Positions 27,380-36,649 of a stretch of DNA of 64,000 bases are shown here, piece after piece. Each line of letters starts with the position of its first letter. Position 1 is the stretch's first letter. The position numbers were made by a program, and so were the translations under genes. Under the pieces are notes generated by a model that did not search any database, was not told where the DNA came from, and was given only the letters and a program-made list of their open reading frames with translations. Source of the DNA: Bacteroidetes bacterium HGW-Bacteroidetes-2 (lineage in GTDB: Bacteria > Bacteroidota > Bacteroidia > Flavobacteriales > Flavobacteriaceae); assembly GCA_002842575.1 (NCBI GenBank), contig PHDJ01000001.1:62001-126000 (forward strand), in the 5' to 3' direction.

Positions 27380-27870
27380 AATTTATTGTTTTTAAGAATT
27401 TTAAAGGTTTTAAGAGTTTTGTTTTGGCTGGTAACCTTCAATAAATAAGTCCCAGAAGCCAAGTGCTCCATAGTTATTGGAGTATCTGAATTGGTGATTT
27501 TTTGGTTAAAAATTAGTTTTCCATGGACATCAAAAAGCGAATAAGTTAGCTGTTGAAAAGCATAATTTTCGATTTTTAAAATCGCTTTTGATGATGTTGG
27601 ATTAGGATACACCACCATTTGTAAAGAAATTTCAGGAAAATTCTCAACTCCCAGAGTTGTAATTTCATACGGAATTTGGACCCCTTGATTAGAGATGCCT
27701 CCAGATCCTGTTGCAGTAGTATAGACTACTTGACCTATGGAATAACTCAATGTGCCGCCGGCACCTGTTGCGTCTCCACCTGAGGAAACTGGGTTGCTTT
27801 GTGCATTGATTTCATAAAGGCAGGAAATGAATACCACAAAAGCTAGTACAATGTGTTTGCTTTTTTTCAT
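27376..27870 (-). CDS. Small secreted protein with T9SS type A sorting domain
   Basis: 164 residues from the ATG at 27870 (MKKSKHIVLAFVVFISCLYEINAQ); an ATG 27 bases upstream gives a poorer signal peptide. The short mature part (SNPVSSGGDATGAGGTLSYSIGQVVY) is the common GDA-x-G-x-GG-x-x-SYSIGQ module of Bacteroidota surface proteins. The C-terminal ~75 residues (VYPNPTSSKAILKIEN...LFDVHGKLIF...LASGTYLLKVTSQNKTLKTFKILK) are a sorting domain. First gene of a two-gene transcript with the 26519 gene and divergent from the LytTR regulator. Confidence 0.85.
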   Translation of the reverse strand: MKKSKHIVLAFVVFISCLYEINAQSNPVSSGGDATGAGGTLSYSIGQVVYTTATGSGGISNQGVQIPYEITTLGVENFPEISLQMVVYPNPTSSKAILKIENYAFQQLTYSLFDVHGKLIFNQKITNSDTPITMEHLASGTYLLKVTSQNKTLKTFKILKNNKL

Positions 27871-28135
27871 AATGAAAAGGTTAATTGTTTGTTTCAAAAA
27901 TCTAGTTTATTCTTTATTAAATAAGAGTAAAATGTATGTGTCTTTTAAAAAAAGATATAAAGGGTAATTTTATGGGCTGAATACAGCTTTGAAAGGAAAA
28001 AGAAGTTTGCAGAAGAGAAAAAAACAACTTATTGCTATAATTAGTACACATGTACAATTTTACATACCTTTTATACAAAATGCCTAAGTAAATAAATCAA
28101 TTTTTGTACTTTACAAGGTAAATTCCAACCAAAAC

Positions 28136-28876
28136 ATGTTAGAAGTAATTATTATTGACGATGAACCAAAATCCATTACTAGTTTAGAATGGGAGTTAAC
28201 TAATTTTTCAAGTGAAATAACTGTTTTAGCTACTTTCACTAATCCTTTAGAGGCTATTTCTTATTTAAAAAACAACCATATTGATTGTGTTTTTTTAGAT
28301 ATTGAAATGCCTCAGATGGATGGTTTTCAATTTTTAGATCTAGTTCAAAACAGAGATTTTGCCGTAGTATTCACCACTGCCTATGACCAATATGCTATAA
28401 ATGCAATTAAAGAAAAAGCATTAGATTATCTTTTAAAACCAATAGATTCTGATGATTTAAAAATCACTATTCAAAAAATCATTGATTTTAAAAATTCAGC
28501 AAACCTAAAGAATTCACTAGAGGAAAGTATTATTTCTTTTTCAAAACTCACCAACAAACCAAATAAAAAGATTGCAATTCCTGTTGATGGAAAGCTAGTT
28601 TTTTTAAAAACAGATGATATTATATATTGTGAAAGTGATGGAAATTATTGCTCTATTTATCTTGAAAACAATGAAAAACTCTTCATTACAAAAAAACTAA
28701 AAGAAGTAGATGAACTCTTAAAATCAGATTGTTTTTATAGAGTGCATAATTCCTATCTAATTAATTTAGAAAAGGTAAAAGAGTATTTTAAAACCGATGG
28801 CTATGTAGTACTAAATAATCGCAAAAAAATTCCAGTATCCAGAAATCGAAAAAACAACTTTTTAGACAAAATTTAG
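28136..28876 (+). CDS. LytTR-family response regulator
   Basis: 246 residues. Receiver domain at the N-terminus with acidic pocket IIIDDEP (D8, D9), phosphoacceptor D55 in VFLDIEMPQMDG, conserved T in FTTAYDQY and K in YLLKPID. From about residue 145 a LytTR DNA-binding domain follows (IAIPVDGKLVFLKTDDIIYCESDGNYCSIYL ... FYRVHNSYLINLEKVKEY). The kinase gene follows after one base, so the two form a pair. It is divergent from the secreted-protein genes. Confidence 0.95.
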   Translation: MLEVIIIDDEPKSITSLEWELTNFSSEITVLATFTNPLEAISYLKNNHIDCVFLDIEMPQMDGFQFLDLVQNRDFAVVFTTAYDQYAINAIKEKALDYLLKPIDSDDLKITIQKIIDFKNSANLKNSLEESIISFSKLTNKPNKKIAIPVDGKLVFLKTDDIIYCESDGNYCSIYLENNEKLFITKKLKEVDELLKSDCFYRVHNSYLINLEKVKEYFKTDGYVVLNNRKKIPVSRNRKNNFLDKI

Positions 28877-28877
28877 T

Positions 28878-30356
28878 TTGGACAATTCCATACAATATAT
28901 TATACTTTGGAGTTTGGTGTTTTCTACTACAATCCTCTACTTTTTAATTTGTTTAAGTGTTTATTTTCAGTCCAAACAAAAAGAATTTCTCTATTACGGG
29001 CTTTACAATTTTTTTCTTTTAAGCTATATATTATTAAAATCGCCTTTTTACAAAGATTTAATTACGATTTATATCTGGCAAACTCCACTCACACATTACA
29101 ACTGGTTGTCTCAAAATATATACATCACTTTTTTGGTCTTTTTTTATATGCATTTTTTGGACATGAACATTCACTTTCCAAAAATGAAGCGCGTATTTTC
29201 AAGATTTTTACTTTGGAGTTTAGCACTAGCCGGGTTGATTTTTATCGTGGATATTTTTGTTGTTGATTACAAACTTTTGCGATTCTTTTTTATAAATATT
29301 TACACGCCCTTTTTAATTATTATTACCCTTTTTGCCTTTTATTTTGCATATAAAACTCCAAAAAAATTAGGGCATTTTATAATCACCGGAATTTTGCTGT
29401 ATAACATCTTTGCTTATTTATCACTCTACAAAAGTATTTTTTATCGTGAGTTTGAATCTATAAAATACTTTTATATAGGTATTTTATTGGAGTCGTTGGT
29501 TTTTATGTTTGGATTGGGTTATAAAATTAAATTGATTTATGCTGAAAAAATAAATTCCCAAAACAAAATTATTTTAGAGCAAAAACAAAACCAACTTCTC
29601 AAAGAAAAATACCGTTTAGAACTTGAATACAAACTAAATAAGCAAGCTCAAGAATTAAATAGGACCCAACAAAAGGCAGAAAAAGAAAAAATAGATTTTA
29701 TGAAAATAGAATTTGAAAATCAGATAAAAGATTTACACTTAGCTTCTTTACAAAGCCAGATGAATCCTCATTTTATCTTTAATGCGCTTAATTCTATTAA
29801 AGTATTTCTTATTGAAAACAACAAAGAAAAAGCGGTCTATTATCTTAACAAATTTTCAAAACTAATAAGAAAAATTCTCGAAAGTTCTCGTGTGGAAAGC
29901 CACAGCTTAGAAGAAGAGTTAGAAATAATTGCTTTGTATTTAAGTATTGAAAACATTCGTTTTGAAGAAGCTATTTCTTTTAGCATTAAAAAAAACCCTG
30001 ACGTGGTTATTTCAAAAATAAAAGTTCCTCCTCTAATTTTACAACCTTTTGTTGAAAATGCAATTTGGCATGGTTTAATGCTCAGTAAAAATAAAAAAAG
30101 AATAGAAATAGAAGTATTTTCAGAAGACAATGTTACAAAACTTTCCATTAAAGATAATGGAATAGGTCGAAAAAAATCTCTTTTGCTTAACAAGAAAAAA
30201 ACGGTTAAAAAAAATTCAGTAGGCCTTAAAATGTCTGAGGAACGCATTGCCTATTTTAACCAAAAACATCAATTAAAAAACAACTTCCAAATTCTGGATA
30301 TAGAAGACAAGAAAGGAAATGCTTTAGGTACGGAGATATTATTTAGTTTTCAGTAA
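28878..30356 (+). CDS. LytS/YehU-type sensor histidine kinase
   Basis: 492 residues starting at TTG 28878, one base after the regulator's stop. Seven or so membrane segments fill residues ~8-215, a coiled coil covers ~220-285, then the His_kinase domain with LQSQMNPHFIFNALNS (phosphoacceptor H298) and an HATPase region containing PPLILQPFVENAIWHG and DNGIGRKKS. Membrane sensor of unknown signal, partner of the LytTR regulator. The catalytic half is almost identical to that of the next, frameshifted gene. Confidence 0.92.
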   Translation: MDNSIQYIILWSLVFSTTILYFLICLSVYFQSKQKEFLYYGLYNFFLLSYILLKSPFYKDLITIYIWQTPLTHYNWLSQNIYITFLVFFYMHFLDMNIHFPKMKRVFSRFLLWSLALAGLIFIVDIFVVDYKLLRFFFINIYTPFLIIITLFAFYFAYKTPKKLGHFIITGILLYNIFAYLSLYKSIFYREFESIKYFYIGILLESLVFMFGLGYKIKLIYAEKINSQNKIILEQKQNQLLKEKYRLELEYKLNKQAQELNRTQQKAEKEKIDFMKIEFENQIKDLHLASLQSQMNPHFIFNALNSIKVFLIENNKEKAVYYLNKFSKLIRKILESSRVESHSLEEELEIIALYLSIENIRFEEAISFSIKKNPDVVISKIKVPPLILQPFVENAIWHGLMLSKNKKRIEIEVFSEDNVTKLSIKDNGIGRKKSLLLNKKKTVKKNSVGLKMSEERIAYFNQKHQLKNNFQILDIEDKKGNALGTEILFSFQ

Positions 30357-30409
30357 AACTATTTTGTATATTTTGTAGCACTATTTACAAACATTTATGA
30401 ATTTTTTTT

Positions 30410-31916
30410 ATGGCCAATAGCTTGTTACACTTACTTGAAAATTCAAATTTCAACGGCATTGCTTGGGGCATCATCTGCATTTTATTTTATCTTTCCATCT
30501 ATTTTTTAGTTACCTATTTTAAAGTCAGAGAGCGTTTTTATTTGTTTTATAGCATCTATGCATTGGTAAACGCCGTCAACTTACTTAAATATATTAAAAA
30601 TATTTTTTTTGAAGATTTTATAACTTCTTGTGTCTGGATTTTTCATCATTTACATTTTCCTTTGCAGTATATAAGCTATGTTTTCTTTTCCTTATTTTTA
30701 CTGGAAATTCTACAATTTCAAACTAGACATCCTAATTTTTATAAAAAAGTATATCAATCTGTTTATATACTTTCTATCCTTTTTTTGTTACTTGTCATTA
30801 GCAGATATACCATTAATGGGTATAGCGTGTTAAGAGGATATTACTTTTATTTTATAATGCCATTGGGGGTTTTCGTAACATTTTATTCATTTTTTTTAAT
30901 TATTAAAATGAAAGACCGTATTAAATACTTAGTTTTAATAGGGATGTTTATTATCTCCACCGCCGCATTTTTTACGGTAATACTTACCATTGGGAAAGGT
31001 ATAGAGGCAATAAATAAGTACTATTATATTTTATATAGCGTTGCTCATTGAAAATTTACTTTTCACCTTTGCATTGTCTATAAAACAACAAGAAGCAAGT
31101 CTGGATAAAATAGATATCCAAGAAAAATATCTCAAACAATTAAAAGAAAATCAAAAAATAAAATCAAATCAAAATAAACAACTCCAAAATGAACTCATTA
31201 AAAAAGAAAAAGAACTCATTACTATAGCAAAAAAAGCAGAAGATGCACATATTGCTGAGCTTAAATCTAGCTTTGAACACGAAATCAAAGAACTTCATTT
31301 AGCTTCTTTACAAAGCCAAATGAACCCACATTTTATTTTTAATGCGCTCAATTCCATTAAGGTATTTCTAATAGAAAACAACAAAGAAAAAGCCGTTTAT
31401 TATCTTAATAAATTTTCAAAATTAATACGAAAAATACTAGAAAGCTCCAGAGAAGAAAGCCACACCTTAGAAGAAGAATTAGAAATAATCTCATTGTACA
31501 TGAGCATTGAAAACATACGATTTGAAAAAGTAATTCATTTTAGTATCACAAAAAATTCTACGATAAATACCTCTGTTATAAAAGTACCTCCGCTCATTTT
31601 ACAGCCTTTTGTTGAAAATGCTATCTGGCACGGAGTAATGCTGAGTAAAAAAGAGCGGAAAATTACTATACAGATATATGATGAAAAAGGGGTTGTAAAA
31701 CTCTCTATCCTTGATAATGGCATAGGAAGAAAAAAATCTTTTGAAATCAATCAAAAAAAATCATTCAAAAAACAATCTGTAGGGTTAAAAATGACGGGCG
31801 AGCGAATTTCCTTTTTTAATCAAAAACAAAACCTAAACTATTCGTATCACTTTATCGATTTAGAAGATGAAAACGGAACATCTTTAGGCACAGAAGTGCA
31901 GTTTATTTTTGTTTAG
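30410..31916 (+). pseudogene. Second LytS-type histidine kinase, broken by a frameshift
   Basis: Paralogue of the preceding kinase in two frames. The first frame (30410-31051, 213 residues) holds the N-terminal membrane helices and ends ...YYYILYSVAH. The second (about 31041-31916) resumes with LLIENLLFTFAL, which aligns to ILLESLVFMFGL of the intact kinase, and continues with the coiled coil, LQSQMNPHFIFNALNS and the HATPase region. Removing one base near 31040 (AGC-G-TTG) restores one frame of about 500 residues. There is no homopolymer at the site. It could be a pseudogene, a split two-subunit sensor using TTG at 31041, or an assembly error. Its end overlaps the convergent DUF3109 gene by 14 bases. 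Confidence 0.8.
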
Positions 31917-32487
31917 AATTGAAGTTTACATTCTTAGCAACCTCCTCTAACTCTGCATACCAATCTGTTCCAAATTTTCTAACCAAAGCCTCTTTCACAA
32001 ATTTATAAACGGGAACTTGTAATTCTTTTCCTAGTGTACAAGCATCATCACAAATGGGCCATTTATGGTAATTTACGGCTGAAAATTCAGAATATTCTTG
32101 AACTCTAACGGGGTATAAATGACAGGAAATGGGTTTTCTGAAATGCGATTTTCCGGCATTATAGGCGTCTTCAATGCCGCAACTAGCTATGCCTTTATCT
32201 GTAAAAGTTACGTAAGCACATTCTGCACCATCTACCAAAGTTGTTTCTAATTCGTCAAAATCACTAACAATGGAAGTGCCTTGTTTTTCAATAGCAGCAA
32301 TGCCTTCGGGTCGAAGAAATGGTTTTACATCCTTATAAATGGCACTTAATATGGCTACTTCTTCAATCTCTAAAGGTGCTCCTGCCTCTCCCGCAATGCA
32401 ACATTCGCCCTTGCAAGCGCCTAAATTACATACAAAATCCTTCTCGATAAGGTCTTCAGAAACGATGGTTTTTGCTATTTGAAACAT
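31903..32487 (-). CDS. DUF3109 family cysteine-rich protein
   Basis: 194 residues. Typical DUF3109 features: CNLGACKGECC near the N-terminus, further cysteines in DGAECAY, SCGIED, SCHLYPVRV and CDDACTLG. The cysteine pattern suggests a bound metal or Fe-S cluster; the function is not established. Cytoplasmic, no signal peptide. A TATCTTTG -7-like box lies 5 bases upstream of the start (32492-32499). Confidence 0.9.
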   Translation of the reverse strand: MFQIAKTIVSEDLIEKDFVCNLGACKGECCIAGEAGAPLEIEEVAILSAIYKDVKPFLRPEGIAAIEKQGTSIVSDFDELETTLVDGAECAYVTFTDKGIASCGIEDAYNAGKSHFRKPISCHLYPVRVQEYSEFSAVNYHKWPICDDACTLGKELQVPVYKFVKEALVRKFGTDWYAELEEVAKNVNFNSKQK

Positions 32488-32491
32488 GCTG

Positions 32492-32499
32492 CAAAGATA
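32492..32499 (-). promoter_or_regulatory. Possible -7 box for the DUF3109 gene
   Basis: TATCTTTG on the minus strand fits the Bacteroidota consensus TAnnTTTG and lies just upstream of the start. No TTG -33 element at normal spacing is seen, so it is weakly supported. Confidence 0.35.
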
Positions 32500-32588
32500 T
32501 AAAATTCTGCTTCTTTGTTTCCTAAAAGTAGCTAGGTTTTTACTATTAAAATTTTCCCTTTTATGAAAGAAAATGCATTCTTTATCTC

Positions 32589-32596
32589 TAATTTTG
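32589..32596 (+). promoter_or_regulatory. Possible -7 box for marC
   Basis: TAATTTTG, an exact TAnnTTTG match, 47 bases before the marC start. A -33 TTG is not evident. Confidence 0.35.
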
Positions 32597-32643
32597 CACC
32601 CTCAAAATGAATGTTGAATACTGAAATTTATTAAATAACAACT

Positions 32644-33222
32644 ATGTGGGGTTTTAACTGGAAAGAAATGTTTACCGTTACTATGGTGCTTTTTGCCGTT
32701 ATCGATATTATAGGCAGTATTCCTATTATAGTTGATTTACGAAAAAAAGTAGGTCACGTACAAAGTGAAAAAGCCTCTATTGTTGCGGGTATATTAATGA
32801 TTGTTTTTCTATTTGTGGGAAAAGAAATTTTAACCCTAATAGGAATTGACGTTAATTCCTTTGCGGTGGCTGGTGCTTTTGTATTGTTTTTCTTAGCTAT
32901 TGAAATGATTTTAGGCATCAAGCTTTACAAAGACGACACCATAGAGTCTACCTCAATTGTTCCAATTGCTTTTCCATTAATTGCTGGCGCAGGCACTATG
33001 ACAACTTTGCTTTCATTGAGAGCGGAATATGAAGTTATTAATATCATTGTTGCCATTATTATTAATATTATCTTTGTTTATCTGGTTTTAAAATCTTCGG
33101 GGAAAATTGCTCGAATTTTAGGCGAGAACGGCATAAATGTTATCCGAAAAATATTTGGTGTAATCTTATTAGCTATTGCCGTGAAGTTATTTACTTCAAA
33201 TATTATGGGATTGTTTGAATAA
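32644..33222 (+). CDS. MarC family integral membrane protein
   Basis: 192 residues, about six membrane helices. N-terminal FAVIDIIGSIPIIVDLRKK and central IVPIAFPLIAGAGTMTTLLSL are the conserved segments of the MarC/UPF0056 family. Despite the name it is not shown to give multidrug resistance; the transported substrate is unknown. Followed after 14 bases by a 67-residue membrane protein gene. Confidence 0.93.
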   Translation: MWGFNWKEMFTVTMVLFAVIDIIGSIPIIVDLRKKVGHVQSEKASIVAGILMIVFLFVGKEILTLIGIDVNSFAVAGAFVLFFLAIEMILGIKLYKDDTIESTSIVPIAFPLIAGAGTMTTLLSLRAEYEVINIIVAIIINIIFVYLVLKSSGKIARILGENGINVIRKIFGVILLAIAVKLFTSNIMGLFE

Positions 33223-33236
33223 TTAAATGAAATAAA

Positions 33237-33440
33237 ATGAAAATTTTCACCCTTTTTTTAGCATTAATTGCGGTTGCATTAATCGCTTACAATATTACTA
33301 TATTAGATTTTTCTAATTTGTTGGGGAAAGATAGCACTGTTGCCTTAATTTCTATTATAGCTTGTATTTGCGCTATTTTATTGCTTCTTATATTGCATAC
33401 TTCTAAAAAGATAGATAGAAAAATAAAAGAAGGTAAATAA
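33237..33440 (+). CDS. Small two-helix membrane protein
   Basis: 67 residues with two hydrophobic segments (IFTLFLALIAVALIAYNITIL and VALISIIACICAILLLLIL) and a basic C-terminal tail (KKIDRKIKEGK). No family recognised. It follows marC closely in the same direction, which supports it being real and co-transcribed. Confidence 0.7.
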   Translation: MKIFTLFLALIAVALIAYNITILDFSNLLGKDSTVALISIIACICAILLLLILHTSKKIDRKIKEGK

Positions 33441-33444
33441 CCCT

Positions 33445-35031
33445 TTATTTATTTGATTCTAAGTCTAACACTTTATTTATCATCGGGTCATTTGTGTTGA
33501 TGATTTGTTCAAAATAATTGGAGCCAAAGAGTTGTTGTGCTAAAGTGGCTTTTATATATTTCTTTAAAACTTCTTCATAGCCTTTCATATTTAAAGAGGT
33601 TTCATTTAATCTAGAATATTCTAGAAATTCATCTACTATTTTATTGTTAGCTTGATAATTTTTCAAAAAGTCCTGTGCTTTAACTCCTTCAAATTCGTTT
33701 CTATTTTTGTCTAGGTGTTCAAAAATGAAATAACTTAAAAATCCAGAACGAAGCACATAATTAAGGGTTTCGTTTTCTTCACTTGTATCTTTTGCAACAA
33801 AAATATCTGGAATAATGCCGCCACCCCCATAAACTACTTTTCCTTTTGGAGTAACAAATCGCAATGAATCATTTACTGTTATACTGTCAGCACTCAACAA
33901 TTCGCCATGTTTATAACGCTCTTGGTAGTCTTTAAAATAACTTTTGTCGCCATTAGCATAGGGCCGCTGAATGGATCTGCCTGTTGGCGTGTAATATCTT
34001 GCCACGGTTAATCGTACTGCACTTCCGTCGCCTAGTGACATTTCGCGCTGCACCAATCCTTTGCCATACGTTCTTCTTCCTACAATAACGCCTCTGTCGT
34101 TATCTTGCAAAGCACCGGCAACAATTTCACTGGCAGAAGCTGAATTTTCGTTCACTAAAATATAGATTTCTCCTTTTTCAAAAAGCCCTTTTCTTCTGGC
34201 AACTGTTTTTTGTTCAGTCCCTGATTTGTTTTTGGTAATTAAAATTAAGGAGCCTCTTTTTAAAAACTCATCTGTCATTTTTTCGGCGGCAAATACATAA
34301 CCCCCTGGGTTGTTGCGCAAATCCAAAATTAGTGTGGTTATTCCTTGATTAACCAAATCTTCTAAACCATCTTTAAATTCATCAAAGGTGGTTTCGGAAA
34401 ACCGATTTACCTTGATGTATCCAATGGTTTTATTGATTTTATAGGAGGCATCTATGCTTATTAAGGGTACCGCTTTTCTGGTAAGTTTAAAATCCAATAA
34501 CTTTGGTTCGCCTTTTCTTAAAACTTTTAAGTTTACTTTGGAATTTAAAGGTCCTTTTAGGGTTTTTGTAATGGTGTCTCTTTCACTATTTTCACCAAAC
34601 AATGCTTTGTCATTAGCATATAGAATTCGGTCACCACCTCTAATTCCGGCAATGCTTGCTGGACCTCCTTCTATGGCAGAAATTACGGAAACCGTATCGT
34701 TGTATATATAAAAACTTACGCCAATCCCCATAAATTCACCCCGCATATCATCGGCTAAAGATTCATAATCACTTTGTGGGATATAGACTGAATGTGGATC
34801 TAAATTTTTAAGGATCCCATTAACGGTAACGTCAACAATACTATCGGTATTTACCTTATCCACATACTCATAATCAATATAATCTATAAGCCGGTTGAGT
34901 TTGTCTTTTTTAGAGTTAGTAGCAAATATTTTTTCAGTGGTATCTCCAAAATTTAATTTTCCGCCAATAAAAACCCCTATCGCTAAAGCAATACTAAGTA
35001 GTAATGGTAAATATTTTTTTGGATACCCCAT
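33445..35031 (-). CDS. S41 family C-terminal processing peptidase
   Basis: 528 residues with an N-terminal signal/anchor (YLPLLLSIALAIGVFIG), PDZ domain around residues 85-175 (GEFMGIGVSFYIYNDTVSVISAIEGGPASIAGIRGGDRILYAN spans it) and an S41 catalytic domain with the serine in VNENSASASEIVAGALQ and the lysine in RRTYGKGLVQ. A periplasmic CtpA/Prc-type protease is expected. It begins three bases after the dCMP deaminase stop, so the two genes are co-transcribed. Confidence 0.93.
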   Translation of the reverse strand: MGYPKKYLPLLLSIALAIGVFIGGKLNFGDTTEKIFATNSKKDKLNRLIDYIDYEYVDKVNTDSIVDVTVNGILKNLDPHSVYIPQSDYESLADDMRGEFMGIGVSFYIYNDTVSVISAIEGGPASIAGIRGGDRILYANDKALFGENSERDTITKTLKGPLNSKVNLKVLRKGEPKLLDFKLTRKAVPLISIDASYKINKTIGYIKVNRFSETTFDEFKDGLEDLVNQGITTLILDLRNNPGGYVFAAEKMTDEFLKRGSLILITKNKSGTEQKTVARRKGLFEKGEIYILVNENSASASEIVAGALQDNDRGVIVGRRTYGKGLVQREMSLGDGSAVRLTVARYYTPTGRSIQRPYANGDKSYFKDYQERYKHGELLSADSITVNDSLRFVTPKGKVVYGGGGIIPDIFVAKDTSEENETLNYVLRSGFLSYFIFEHLDKNRNEFEGVKAQDFLKNYQANNKIVDEFLEYSRLNETSLNMKGYEEVLKKYIKATLAQQLFGSNYFEQIINTNDPMINKVLDLESNK

Positions 35032-35034
35032 TTT

Positions 35035-35463
35035 TTATTCTAATTCAGGCAAATATTCTAACTGCACGCCGGCTTTTTCTAAAAAATCTAATCCTAAATG
35101 GTCTTTATATGCAAAATGATACACCACACGAACAATACCTGCCTGATGAATTAATTTACTACACTCTTTACAAGGGGACATAGTTATGTATAAGGTTGCT
35201 CCTTTACAAGATTGTGTGGAGGAAGCAACTTTTAAAATAGCATTTGCTTCCGCATGAAGCACATACCATTTTGTGTAGCCGGCTTCGTCTTCGCAAAAAT
35301 TTTCAAAACCGGAAGGGGTGCCATTATAGCCGTCTGAAATTATCATTTTATCTTTTACAATGATTGCGCCTACTTGCTTGCGTTTGCAATGTGAAAGCTT
35401 GCCCCATTCTGCTGCCATTCGCATATAGGCAATATCGTATTTACGTTGTTTTTTTTGCGGCAT
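35035..35463 (-). CDS. dCMP/cytidine deaminase family protein
   Basis: 142 residues. Zinc-binding motif HAEANAILK and PCKECSKLIHQAGI of the deoxycytidylate deaminase family, which makes dUMP from dCMP for thymidylate synthesis. The GAIIVKDKMIISDGYNGTPSG segment is typical. No signal peptide. Upstream partner of the S41 protease gene, an arrangement common in Flavobacteriaceae. Confidence 0.92.
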   Translation of the reverse strand: MPQKKQRKYDIAYMRMAAEWGKLSHCKRKQVGAIIVKDKMIISDGYNGTPSGFENFCEDEAGYTKWYVLHAEANAILKVASSTQSCKGATLYITMSPCKECSKLIHQAGIVRVVYHFAYKDHLGLDFLEKAGVQLEYLPELE

Positions 35464-35579
35464 TCTTATAAAAATAAATCCATTCTTGTGTTAAATACAC
35501 AATTAATTTAACTGCGAAGGTAAAGTTTTGTCTCTTTAATTTATGGGTTGCTGCGTTAAAAATTTACCAAACATTTCAG

Positions 35580-36161
35580 CTAAAAAATCCAATTGGCAAG
35601 TAACAAAGGGATTGCTAATCCTAGAACTATCGAAGAAATAACCAAAATCCAATCGCGCTTGTTAAACCTGAAAAGGGTTTGAAGCAAAAAGGCAAGAATT
35701 AATACAATCAAAACAACAAGTAGTTGTCCTGCTTCTATACCTAGGGCAACTTCCAACGAAGGCAACATTTTATTTCTTTGCCCCACCGAAGCATTAAAAT
35801 GCGGGGCATACGCCAACCCGCGTAAAAGGCCAAAAAACAGCGCGAATGCAAACCAAAGTCCCATTTTTTCTCGTTGTTTTTCTTTGCCTGCCGTAAAAAT
35901 ATTAAAAAGTGCCCCAACAAGTATCGTTGCAGCAATGAGGAATCCTACCAATCCTAAACTTACGTGGATAACCCCATAAGAAACCATAAGTAAAGACAAC
36001 AAAAATCCTAAAGTGATTAATGTTATCAAAACAAGCAATCGTTTCCACATATTAAAATTATATGCAGCAGCAAGTACAACCAGAAAAAGTAGATTTGTAT
36101 AGGCTTGCCAATTTACAACGTGGTATAAGCCCATTTTAAAGAAAATCCAAAATTCAGTCAT
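35580..36161 (-). CDS. HupE/UreJ-like membrane protein
   Basis: 193 residues, about seven hydrophobic segments, with the family pattern FALFFGLLRGLAYAPHFN and EVALGIEAGQLLVV. HupE/UreJ proteins are proposed nickel or metal permeases in hydrogenase/urease loci, but none of those genes is nearby, so its substrate is unknown. A TAACTTTG box lies 24 bases upstream on the minus strand. The first ~38 bases of the gene and its promoter are duplicated at 40285-40382. Confidence 0.85.
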   Translation of the reverse strand: MTEFWIFFKMGLYHVVNWQAYTNLLFLVVLAAAYNFNMWKRLLVLITLITLGFLLSLLMVSYGVIHVSLGLVGFLIAATILVGALFNIFTAGKEKQREKMGLWFAFALFFGLLRGLAYAPHFNASVGQRNKMLPSLEVALGIEAGQLLVVLIVLILAFLLQTLFRFNKRDWILVISSIVLGLAIPLLLANWIF

Positions 36162-36223
36162 TAGGGAATGGTGTTTATTTTAATCAAAGTTACTAAATGT
36201 GAGTTGTTTTTTTTATCTTTAAT
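36125..36223. repeat. 98-bp direct repeat, original copy (hupE-like 5' end and promoter)
   Basis: Bases 36125-36223 recur at 40285-40382 in the same orientation with one single-base deletion and one substitution. The copy here contains the first codons of the hupE-like gene and its upstream region with the minus-strand -7 box. Confidence 0.93.
36185..36192 (-). promoter_or_regulatory. Probable -7 box for the hupE-like gene
   Basis: TAACTTTG on the minus strand, an exact TAnnTTTG match, 24 bases before the ATG. A TTG -33 element is not obvious. The same box is carried by the duplicate at 40344-40351. Confidence 0.45.
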
Positions 36224-36649
36224 AAGTTTTTAAAAAATTGATTCCGCAATTCGGTTTAAAGTAACCACTTTATTGTAATAAGTAAAATAATAATACTGTA
36301 AAATCTGATTAAAATTTTTCTTTAAAAACGGGATTGACAGCATTAGGATTTGATATTGTTGTTAGAAGTTATTATTCATCAGCTAAAGTGTTTTCGCTAA
36401 ATTGGTTAAAATAATTGAAATTGAAAAGTATTTCAGACATTAATTTTAGTGACTTTCCAACTTTCTTTTCATCATGTAATTGCAGATTTAAGGTAAACGT
36501 AAAAAAAATAAGTTTTATAATAATGATTAGTTGGCCTATGTTTTTTTCTAAAAATAACGCTTATTAACTTGTTTTATAAAAAAATTAACTTATATTTAAG
36601 TTCTATTTACTCCCCAATTTATCGTTTTAACCCTTTAAAACTTTTTATT
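36224..36649. other. Leader region of the subtilase gene
   Basis: About 425 AT-rich bases between the direct repeat and the subtilase ATG. No ORF, RNA gene or clear promoter was recognised. An in-frame TTG at 36569 could extend the subtilase by 27 residues but would spoil the signal peptide. Confidence 0.4.
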
